Shown in pieces: positions 6,713 through 12,187 of a stretch of DNA of 13,098 nucleotides (position 1 is the stretch's first letter; each line of letters opens with the position of its first letter). The stretch spans positions 1 to 13,098 of the forward strand of contig CAZMGD010000111.1 of assembly GCA_964565705.1 (NCBI GenBank). The letters run 5' to 3'. The notes below the pieces were generated by a model. That model was not told the origin of the DNA, did not search any database, and saw only the letters and a list, made by a program, of their open reading frames with translations. The position numbers were made by a program, and so were the translations under genes. Origin of the DNA: CAZMGD01 sp964565705. GTDB lineage: Bacteria > Actinomycetota > Acidimicrobiia > Acidimicrobiales > Ilumatobacteraceae.

Positions 6713-7456
6713 ATGGGCTCATCGCGCTTCGTCGGCAAGTCGGTCATCGTCACCGGCGCAGCACAGGGCATCGGGCTCGCGTATGCGCGGGGGTTCGCCA
6801 GCGAGGGCGCGTCGGTGACGATCGCCGACATCGACGGAGCCCGGGCGGCAGGGGCTGCGGCCGAGATCGACGGCTCGCTCGCGGTGACGGTCGACGTCGC
6901 CGACGACGCCTCGGTCGTGGCGATGGTGGCGGCCGCGACGGAGCGGTTCGGCGGGGTCGACGTGCTCGTCAACAACGCCGGGTTGCACATGGGTCAGTAC
7001 AACCTGACGAGCACGCTGCCACTCGACGACTGGCGCCGGCTCTTCGACGTCAATGTGTTCGGCGCCGTGCTCTGTGCCCGCGAGTGCCGGCGCTCGATGG
7101 CAGAGCGCGGCGGCGGGGTGGTGCTCAACCAGTCCTCGAACTCCTCGTACCTGGGCGTCGGTGCCTACAGCGTCTCGAAGATGGCGCTGAACGCCGTCAC
7201 GCTGTCGCTGGCCCAAGAGCTCGCCGGCGACCGGATCCGTGTGGTCGGCATCGCGCCGGGCATGGTCGGCTCCGATGCCGTGATCGAACGGCTCGAGGAC
7301 GTCTACAAGGACCTTGTGATCGGTGGGCAACTCGTGAAGCGCTGGGGCCAGGTCGACGACCTCGTCGCCACGGCCCTGCTGTTGTGCTCCGACGACGCGG
7401 CGTTCGTCACCGCCCAGACCGTCGTCGTCGACGGAGGCTACGTCAAGCGCCTCTGA
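6713..7456 (+). CDS. SDR-family NAD(P)-dependent oxidoreductase
   Basis: This 247-residue classical short-chain dehydrogenase/reductase oxidises or reduces a hydroxyl/carbonyl group. Visible motifs are the dinucleotide-binding TGAAQGIG (14-21), the acidic residue at the end of strand beta-2 (Asp39 in IADID, favouring NAD), VNNAG (86-90), a catalytic serine in NQSSNSS (141-142 region) and YSVSK (Tyr152, Lys156). The C-terminus FVTAQTVVVDGGYVKRL is typical of the family. The Ser-to-Tyr spacing is about 10 residues, shorter than the usual 13 but found in several SDR subgroups. It starts 61 bp after the HNH gene, without a Shine-Dalgarno sequence; CAACAT at 6701-6706 could be a weak -10 for a leaderless transcript. 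It is convergent with the isocitrate lyase/PEP mutase-family gene. Substrate unknown; an alcohol or hydroxyacyl-CoA is plausible given the neighbourhood. Confidence 0.92.
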   Translation: MGSSRFVGKSVIVTGAAQGIGLAYARGFASEGASVTIADIDGARAAGAAAEIDGSLAVTVDVADDASVVAMVAAATERFGGVDVLVNNAGLHMGQYNLTSTLPLDDWRRLFDVNVFGAVLCARECRRSMAERGGGVVLNQSSNSSYLGVGAYSVSKMALNAVTLSLAQELAGDRIRVVGIAPGMVGSDAVIERLEDVYKDLVIGGQLVKRWGQVDDLVATALLLCSDDAAFVTAQTVVVDGGYVKRL

Positions 7457-7471
7457 ACGATCCGCCGCAGC

Positions 7472-8233
7472 TCAGCGCCAGGGCGCGACGAGCTGCTGCA
7501 GCGGAGCGGCGAGAGCCATCTGCAGCAGAGGCCCGAACGACACTCGGTGCACGCCCAGCGCTCGGAGGTCGTCGAGTGAACCAGCCGCCGAGCCGTTCAC
7601 CGGATGGGCGATCACGTTGACCGGCCCGGACAGCTCGGCCAGCAACGTGCGCACCGCGTCGGCGTCGGGGGCGCGCACCGGATAGACGCACCGGGCGCCG
7701 GCCGCCTCGCAGGCCTGCAAGCGCTGGATCGCCTCGGCGAGCGGATCGTCGAACACCTGGGTCTTCTGGAAGAACGCGTCGGTGCGGGCGTTGATGACGA
7801 GCTCGACGCCCGCCTGGTCGGCAGCTGCCCGGAGCGCACCGATGTAGTCGGCGTGCTCCCGCAGCGAGCGCATCCGACCCTCGCTGTGCACCGTGTCCTC
7901 GACGTTGATGCCGACCGCACCCGCCTCGAGCACCCGCGCCACCAGCTCGGCTGGCGGCGTGTCATAGCCGGACTCCACGTCGGCGCTGACCGGCACGTCG
8001 ACCGCGGTGGCGATGCGGCGGATGCCGTCGAGCGCGTCATCGAGCGTCATGTCCTCGTTGTCGCCCTGACCCCGCGAGTCGGCCAGCGGGTGGCTGCCGA
8101 CGGTCAGCGCCTGGAACCCGACGTCGACGACAGCACGAGCCGACCACGCGTCCCACACCGTGGGCAGCACGAGCGTGGTGCCGCTGTGGTGGAGGGCGAG
8201 GAGCTGCCGGGCGCGGGTCGCGACGTCTGTCAT
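7472..8233 (-). CDS. Isocitrate lyase/phosphoenolpyruvate mutase family protein
   Basis: This 253-residue TIM-barrel enzyme belongs to the ICL/PEP mutase superfamily, which makes or breaks C-C or C-P bonds next to a carboxylate. Family signatures are LPTVWDAWSARAVVDVGFQAL (23-43), VSADVESGY (82-90, with Asp85 as likely Mg ligand), GINVEDTV (108-115, Glu112 and Asp113) and INARTD (147-152). The KKCGH/KRCGH-type active-site loop of isocitrate and methylisocitrate lyases is missing: the segment after VED reads VHSEGRMRS without cysteine. It is therefore unlikely to be a methylisocitrate lyase and better fits the poorly characterised COG2513-type group. It is 19 bp downstream of the thiolase stop on the same strand, so co-transcription is likely, although CACGAT just upstream of its ATG could serve as a separate leaderless -10. 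Specific reaction unknown. Confidence 0.85.
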   Translation of the reverse strand: MTDVATRARQLLALHHSGTTLVLPTVWDAWSARAVVDVGFQALTVGSHPLADSRGQGDNEDMTLDDALDGIRRIATAVDVPVSADVESGYDTPPAELVARVLEAGAVGINVEDTVHSEGRMRSLREHADYIGALRAAADQAGVELVINARTDAFFQKTQVFDDPLAEAIQRLQACEAAGARCVYPVRAPDADAVRTLLAELSGPVNVIAHPVNGSAAGSLDDLRALGVHRVSFGPLLQMALAAPLQQLVAPWR

Positions 8234-8252
8234 CCGCCCATCGTGTCAGGCG

Positions 8253-9431
8253 TCAGAGCCGCTCGAGGACGAGCGCCGAGCCCATGCCGCCGCCGGCGCA
8301 CATCGAGACACAACCGACCGTGAGGTCGCGCTGGCGCAGCTGGTTGATCATGCTGACGACCATCCGGGCGCCGGTCGCAGCGATCGGGTGCCCCAGGCCG
8401 CAGCCGCTGCCGATCACGTTGAGCGCGTCCGGGTCGATCCCCAGCGCCCGGCTGGCGGCCACCGGCACGACGCACATCGCCTCGTTGATCTCGAACAGGT
8501 CCACGTCGCCGACCGACCGACCCACCCGGTCCAGGGCCTTCGGGATGGCCAGCGTCGGCGTGAGACCGGTCCGCACCGGATCGTCGCCGACGTTCGCCCA
8601 CGACACGATCCGTGCGCGCGGTGTCAGGCCGTGCGCGGACGCAAACTCTGCGGACGTGACGAGCAGCGCCGCGGCGGCGTCGTTGAGCCCCGCCGCGTTG
8701 CCGGCGGTGACCGTGGCATCGTCGATCTCGGGGTGGATCAGCGGCAACGCCGCCAGCTTCTCCAGCGTGGTGTTCGCTCGCGGCTGCTCGTCGCGGGCGA
8801 ACAACGAACCGTCGGGCAACGCCACCGGCACGATCTCGCCGTCGAACAGTCCGTTGTCGCGGGCGAACGCCGCCCGCTGGTGCGACAGCAGCGCCCACGC
8901 GTCGGCGTCGGCGCGGCTGATGCCGGCAATCCGGGCGGTGTTCTCGCCGACGGTGATCGTCATGTCGTAGGCCGGTGCCTCCGGCGTCTCGGGATGGCTG
9001 GGCGGCATCCACTGCTTCGGATCGCGCGCCGAGGCCGGGATCGACTTCGACATCTGCGGCATCGAGCTCAAGCTCTCCGTGCCCCCGGCCAGCACGGCAC
9101 GATCCATGCCGGCTCGGATCGACGATGCGGCGATCTGCACCGCGCCGAGCCCTGCCGCACAGTGCCGGTTGTCGGCGATGGCCGGCAGGTGGTGCCAGCC
9201 GAGCTGCACCGCGGCGTAGCGACCGAGCACCCCACCGCCCTGCAGCGACTCGGCCATCGCCACGTCGTCGAGCAGCCGCGGATCGATCCCGGTGCGGTCC
9301 ACGACCGCCGCCATCACGACCTGGGCGAGGGTCGAGGCGTCGACGTCGATCAGCGAGCCCTTGTGGGCACGCCCGATCGCGGTGCGGCACCCGTCGACGA
9401 CGACGGCATCAGTGGGCAGGAGCGTGGTCAT
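8253..9431 (-). CDS. Acetyl-CoA acetyltransferase / thiolase
   Basis: This 392-residue protein is a thiolase, catalysing cleavage of a 3-ketoacyl-CoA with CoA, or the reverse condensation. The catalytic nucleophile is Cys91 in NRHCAAGLGAV. The other active-site elements are NEAMC (316-320; usually NEAFA), GCGLGHPIAATG with His348, and SMCAGGGMG with Cys378 as the general acid/base. Length matches the family. Replacement of the usual NEAF by NEAM and the GCGLGHP variant are typical of divergent actinobacterial acetyl-CoA C-acyltransferases, so substrate range cannot be predicted; beta-oxidation-like degradation is the best guess. Its ATG at 9431 lacks a Shine-Dalgarno sequence and has TAGTGT at the leaderless -10 position. 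It is transcribed away from the SDR at 9501 and is followed after 19 bp by the ICL/PEP mutase-family gene. Confidence 0.93.
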   Translation of the reverse strand: MTTLLPTDAVVVDGCRTAIGRAHKGSLIDVDASTLAQVVMAAVVDRTGIDPRLLDDVAMAESLQGGGVLGRYAAVQLGWHHLPAIADNRHCAAGLGAVQIAASSIRAGMDRAVLAGGTESLSSMPQMSKSIPASARDPKQWMPPSHPETPEAPAYDMTITVGENTARIAGISRADADAWALLSHQRAAFARDNGLFDGEIVPVALPDGSLFARDEQPRANTTLEKLAALPLIHPEIDDATVTAGNAAGLNDAAAALLVTSAEFASAHGLTPRARIVSWANVGDDPVRTGLTPTLAIPKALDRVGRSVGDVDLFEINEAMCVVPVAASRALGIDPDALNVIGSGCGLGHPIAATGARMVVSMINQLRQRDLTVGCVSMCAGGGMGSALVLERL

Positions 9432-9437
9432 GGCACG

Positions 9438-9443
9438 ACACTA
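9438..9443 (-). promoter_or_regulatory. Likely -10 element of the thiolase promoter (leaderless)
   Basis: On the minus strand this is TAGTGT, matching TANNNT, at -12 to -7 from the thiolase ATG at 9431. It fits transcription starting at the start codon. No good -35 is seen at the standard distance. The palindrome at 9445-9458 begins right behind it. Confidence 0.45.
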
Positions 9444-9444
9444 C

Positions 9445-9458
9445 TGAACCGTCGTTCA
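9445..9458. promoter_or_regulatory. Palindrome in the thiolase/SDR divergent promoter, candidate operator
   Basis: TGAACCGTCGTTCA has 5-bp inverted arms (TGAAC/GTTCA) around a 4-bp spacer. It lies between the divergent thiolase and SDR starts, adjacent to the thiolase -10, a position suited to repression. Similar inverted repeats are bound by TetR-family regulators of lipid catabolism in actinobacteria, but no regulator gene is present in this window. With only 5-bp arms, chance occurrence is possible. Confidence 0.35.
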
Positions 9459-9486
9459 ACTGGTCGGGTGTGGGTTCATCCAGGGC

Positions 9487-9492
9487 TACGAT
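9487..9492 (+). promoter_or_regulatory. Possible -10 element of the SDR gene at 9501
   Basis: TACGAT fits TANNNT and ends 8 bp before the ATG at 9501, compatible with a start of transcription at or within two bases of the start codon. No clear -35 or Shine-Dalgarno sequence is present. Confidence 0.35.
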
Positions 9493-9500
9493 GTCTGCGC

Positions 9501-10331
9501 ATGGGGATCGAGGCATTCGGATACCAGGGCAAGCGCGCGCTCGTCGTCGGCGGTGCGACCGGGATGGGGAACGCGACCGCGAGGTTGCTGGTCGAGCTCG
9601 GCGCAGAGGTCGTGGTGATGGATCACGCGCCCGTCGACCTCGACGGGGTCGCGTCGATCCGGGTCGATCTGCGCAGCAAGGACGGCATCGATGCCGCGCT
9701 GGCCGAGTGCGGCGGGCCGATCCACGCGCTCTTCGCCTGCGCAGGCGTGGCCGACGGCACCGACGGCATCGAGCGGATCAACTTCATCGGGCACCGCCAC
9801 CTGATCGAATCGGCGATCGCCACCGGCCACCTCGGTCGCGGGGGAGCGGTCGGAGTGATCGCCTCCTCGGCCGGTCTCGGCTGGGAGGCGCAGCTCGACC
9901 TGATCGACACGCTGCTCGACACGCCCGACTTCGACGCCGCTGTCGAGTGGTTCGACACCCACGAGAACGTGAAGCACTACATGTTCACCAAGCGGGCGAT
10001 GTCGCAGTACGTGGCGCGCGAATGTGCCCGGATGCTGCAGCACGGCATCCGGCTGAACGCGATCCTGCCCGGCCCGACCGACACCCCGTTGGCGCAGGCC
10101 AACAAGGACCTGTGGCTCGACTTCGGCAGCGACTTCCGGGCCGAGGTCGGCGTCGCCGCGTCGACGCCCGAGCAGCAGGCCTACCCGCTGGCGTTCCTGT
10201 GCAGCGACGCCGCCTCGTACGTGAACGGCGCGACGCTGATCACCGATGCCGGCTGGTACGCCGCCGGCCTCTCCGGCGGCTTCCCCGCCGCACGCGACGC
10301 CGTGCACTTCCTCGCCGGCCGCTTCGAGTAG
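9501..10331 (+). CDS. SDR-family oxidoreductase, 3-alpha-HSD/carbonyl reductase-like
   Basis: This 276-residue short-chain dehydrogenase shows the cofactor motif GGATGMG (17-23), an acidic pair in VVVMDH (Asp41, favouring NAD), CAG in place of NNAG (80-82), catalytic serine in IASSAG (122-123) and YMFTK (Tyr160, Lys164). About 37 residues separate the Ser and Tyr, far more than the usual 13. This long insertion is characteristic of the 3-alpha-hydroxysteroid dehydrogenase/carbonyl reductase and coniferyl-alcohol dehydrogenase-type SDRs, so a steroid or aromatic alcohol substrate is a plausible inference. The C-terminus has the standard LITDAGW. The frame is open far upstream, but the ATG at 9501 is chosen because SDR homology begins there and the region further upstream is the divergent thiolase. 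It is convergent with the ABM-domain gene, 21 bp between stops. Confidence 0.9.
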   Translation: MGIEAFGYQGKRALVVGGATGMGNATARLLVELGAEVVVMDHAPVDLDGVASIRVDLRSKDGIDAALAECGGPIHALFACAGVADGTDGIERINFIGHRHLIESAIATGHLGRGGAVGVIASSAGLGWEAQLDLIDTLLDTPDFDAAVEWFDTHENVKHYMFTKRAMSQYVARECARMLQHGIRLNAILPGPTDTPLAQANKDLWLDFGSDFRAEVGVAASTPEQQAYPLAFLCSDAASYVNGATLITDAGWYAAGLSGGFPAARDAVHFLAGRFE

Positions 10332-10352
10332 GGCAAGCCGTGGAGGAGGGGG

Positions 10353-10646
10353 TCAGCCGAAGTTGCGGACACCCTCGATGTCGTAGATCTCGACGGACAT
10401 GCCCTTCGGGGCCGGGCCACCGGACTTCGGTGCGGACGCGATGACGGCCATGTGGGCGTCGAACGCCGCCTGGTCGGCCCAGCGCTCGAAGAGGATGACC
10501 CGGGTCGGATCGACCGGGTCGGCGCTCATCACGTACTCCAGGCAGCCGCCTTCGGACCGCGTCGCGATCATCGCCGGCGTGCGTGCGGTGAGGAACTCGT
10601 CACGATCAGCCGCGTCGAACTCGAACGAACCTGCCACGATGAGCAT
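10353..10646 (-). CDS. Antibiotic biosynthesis monooxygenase (ABM) domain protein
   Basis: This 97-residue protein is a single ABM domain, a ferredoxin-like fold that dimerises and includes quinol monooxygenases and heme- or cofactor-free oxygenases. The order is typical: an N-terminal strand MLIVAGSFEF, a helix with DRDEFLTARTPAMIATRSEGGCLEYVMS (RSEGGCLEY closely matches the family's T.E.GCL.Y element), VDPTRVILFERWADQAAFDAHM (family E.W.....F..H pattern), then the last strand. It may oxidise a quinol or aromatic compound, but many members have no known activity. GGGGAG upstream of the ATG on the minus strand is a good ribosome binding site. It lies 68 bp downstream of the cyclase gene, with small hairpins in between, so linkage to that gene is possible but not certain. 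Confidence 0.87.
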   Translation of the reverse strand: MLIVAGSFEFDAADRDEFLTARTPAMIATRSEGGCLEYVMSADPVDPTRVILFERWADQAAFDAHMAVIASAPKSGGPAPKGMSVEIYDIEGVRNFG

Positions 10647-10661
10647 CGGTCAACTCCCCTT

Positions 10662-10698
10662 CCGGACGAGCCGTCCGGGCCCGTCCAACGGGTCGCCA
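10662..10698. repeat. Cluster of small inverted repeats between cyclase and ABM genes
   Basis: Within the 68-bp gap are CCGGAC/GTCCGG (10662-10667 and 10673-10678, 5-base loop) and CCCG/CGGG (10680-10683 and 10689-10692). A third pair, GTCGCC/GGCGAC, begins at 10693 and ends shortly before the cyclase stop. They could attenuate or end transcription from the cyclase gene, but short GC-rich repeats are common by chance in such DNA. Confidence 0.25.
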
Positions 10699-10714
10699 AC
10701 GTAGCGGCGACGGG

Positions 10715-11614
10715 TCAGGCGATCAGCACCGGGTTGATCGGGCTACCCGTGGCACCGGTGACCTTGAGCGGGCCGACGGCGAGCAGGCCCTCGGTCACGC
10801 CGTCGGCAGCGGGCGCCGACAGGTCGAGGAACTCCATCATGTAGATGCCGTGGCGTACGAGCAGCACCTTGTGCACGGCGAGGAAGTCGTTGCCGTCGAA
10901 GGGGATGACCTCGACCGCGGCGTTGTCGCAGCCGACGGCCACCACGTCACGGTCGGCCAGCCACTGGGCGCCGTCGAGACCGATGCCCGCTTGCGCGAAC
11001 TGGTGCTCGGCGCCCTTCTGGTGGGCGTCGTACCAGCCCTGCAGGTACCCGGTGCGGACGAGGACGATGTCGCCGGCGCGCACCTCGACGCCCGCCGCCG
11101 TGGCCGCGCCGTCCAGGTCGGAGCCCGTGATGTTGCGCCCGTACTCGACCCACCCGTCGTCACCGAAGTACTTCACCATGTCGAGCAGCACCGCCCGGCT
11201 GGCGAACCCGCCGACCTTCTCGATGCCGAGTCGCTGCGCGCCGCCGAGCGCGTGCATCGTGTCGTGGGCGACGCCGTTGTAGTGCTGGTAGTCGTCGTAG
11301 ACGTGCACGAGCGCGTCCATGTGCGACGTCGTGTGCGACGCCATCACGAGCACGTCCTCGTGGGCACCGGTGCCCTTCTGGGCGCCGTAGACGTCGTAGA
11401 TCCCGTCGTCGGTGGAGTCCTGGAGCGTGAGCCGCATCGGCGTGCCGCGGTAGTCCATCAGCGGCACACCCTCGCGCTGGATCGGCACGCCGAGGCTGTA
11501 GATCTTGCCGGTCCTGATCGATGCGGCCGCGGCCTGCACCACGTCGGGCGTCAGCAGGTTCAGCGCCCCCCGCTCGTCGTCGTCGCCCCAGCGGCCCCAG
11601 TTCCCAGTGCTCAT
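10715..11614 (-). CDS. Cyclase family / kynurenine formamidase-like hydrolase
   Basis: This 299-residue protein belongs to the metal-dependent cyclase family (PF04199), which includes bacterial kynurenine formamidases and other amide- or lactone-acting hydrolases. The metal-binding motif H-x-x-x-H-x-D-x-x-x-H is present as SHTTSHMDALVHV (His94, His98, Asp100, His104). The N-terminal GRWGDDDERGALNLLTP (7-23) and VPIQREGVPLMDYRGTPM (43-60) are typical of the larger (about 300-residue) cyclase group found in actinobacterial degradation clusters rather than the short KynB enzymes. Later, GDIVLVRTGYLQGWYD and VAVGCDNAAVEVIPFD form the catalytic core. The start at 11614 (MSTGNWG) is chosen because the open frame further upstream has no family similarity and is Arg/Pro-rich. 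GGGGGCAAGGCGG just upstream may serve as a weak ribosome binding site. The exact substrate is unknown. Confidence 0.9.
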   Translation of the reverse strand: MSTGNWGRWGDDDERGALNLLTPDVVQAAAASIRTGKIYSLGVPIQREGVPLMDYRGTPMRLTLQDSTDDGIYDVYGAQKGTGAHEDVLVMASHTTSHMDALVHVYDDYQHYNGVAHDTMHALGGAQRLGIEKVGGFASRAVLLDMVKYFGDDGWVEYGRNITGSDLDGAATAAGVEVRAGDIVLVRTGYLQGWYDAHQKGAEHQFAQAGIGLDGAQWLADRDVVAVGCDNAAVEVIPFDGNDFLAVHKVLLVRHGIYMMEFLDLSAPAADGVTEGLLAVGPLKVTGATGSPINPVLIA

Positions 11615-11696
11615 CCGCCTTGCCCCCAAGTGTCGTCGTGGATGGATCGACGCGTGAGCGTACGCGCACGGCGCAGGCCCGGCGAGTCGGGGCGGC

Positions 11697-12080
11697 TCAG
11701 CGGGCGGCCTCGTTGGCGAGGAACTCGTCGATGGCGGCCAGCGCGCGCGGGCCGTAGATCGTCGAGGGGCCACCACCCATCAACACCGCCACACCGATGA
11801 CCTCCGCCGCCTCCTGACGGGTCGCGCCGGCGCGCACAGCGGCCTCGGCGTGCGACGCGATGCAGCCGTCGCAGCGCTCGGCGACGGCGATCGCGAACGC
11901 GATCAGCTCCTTGGTCTTGCGGTCGAGCGCCCCGTCGGCCATCGCCGCGCCGCTCAGCTCACCGAACGCGCGGTACACGTCGGGGACGGCCCGCCGCAGC
12001 TCGCGGTGCAGGGGTCGCAGCTCGCGGAGCACGTCGCTGCCATGGCCCCGCTGGACCTGGTGTTGCGCGGTGTCTGTCAT
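11697..12080 (-). CDS. Carboxymuconolactone decarboxylase (AhpD-like) family protein
   Basis: This 127-residue protein is in the CMD/AhpD family. It carries the full AhpD redox motif E-x-C-x-x-C-x-x-x-H as ERCDGCIASH (Glu68, Cys70, Cys73, His77), so it is more likely an alkylhydroperoxidase-type thiol protein than a true carboxymuconolactone decarboxylase. The core runs from FGELSGAAMADGALDRKTKELIAFAIA into AVRAGATRQEAAEVIGVAVLMGGGPS. The ATG at 12080 is chosen because family similarity starts soon after it; the frame is open well upstream into katG but with unrelated, Arg-rich translation. CACACT sits at the leaderless -10 position and no Shine-Dalgarno sequence is seen. It lies downstream of katG on the same strand, fitting an oxidative stress role, with a terminator-like stem-loop in between that suggests separate expression. 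Confidence 0.9.
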   Translation of the reverse strand: MTDTAQHQVQRGHGSDVLRELRPLHRELRRAVPDVYRAFGELSGAAMADGALDRKTKELIAFAIAVAERCDGCIASHAEAAVRAGATRQEAAEVIGVAVLMGGGPSTIYGPRALAAIDEFLANEAAR

Positions 12081-12143
12081 GGCGCCAGTGTGCGCCGGGG
12101 GTCGTCGAACGATCAGGGCCGGAAGTCCCGAAAACGCGCCGGA

Positions 12144-12173
12144 GGGCGACCGGACCACGCTGTCCGATCGCCC
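12144..12173 (-). terminator. Stem-loop after katG (terminator-like)
   Basis: GGGCGACCGGAC (12144-12155) and GTCCGATCGCCC (12162-12173) pair over 12 bp with one mismatch and a 6-base loop. On the minus strand it starts 14 bp after the katG stop, and TTTT follows about 9 bp beyond. It looks like a factor-independent or hairpin-assisted terminator for katG. Confidence 0.55.
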
Positions 12174-12187
12174 CCGACGTGTGCTGG

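Noticed and set aside
5911..6990. A 359-residue minus-strand open frame across the HNH and SDR genes.
   Set aside because: It spans two well-supported plus-strand genes, has Gly/Val/Ala-rich translation and no recognisable motif.
8160..9500. A long open frame on the plus strand that runs in frame into the SDR at 9501, as if coding for a 723-residue fusion.
   Set aside because: The upstream part is antisense to the thiolase and PEP mutase-family genes, has Arg/His/Val-rich low-quality translation and no domain similarity. SDR homology starts cleanly at 9501.
11615..11776. A longer start for the cyclase-family gene giving 54 extra residues.
   Set aside because: The extra segment is Arg/Pro-rich, unlike the family, and overlaps the end of the CMD gene; MSTGNWGRWG at 11614 is the usual N-terminus.
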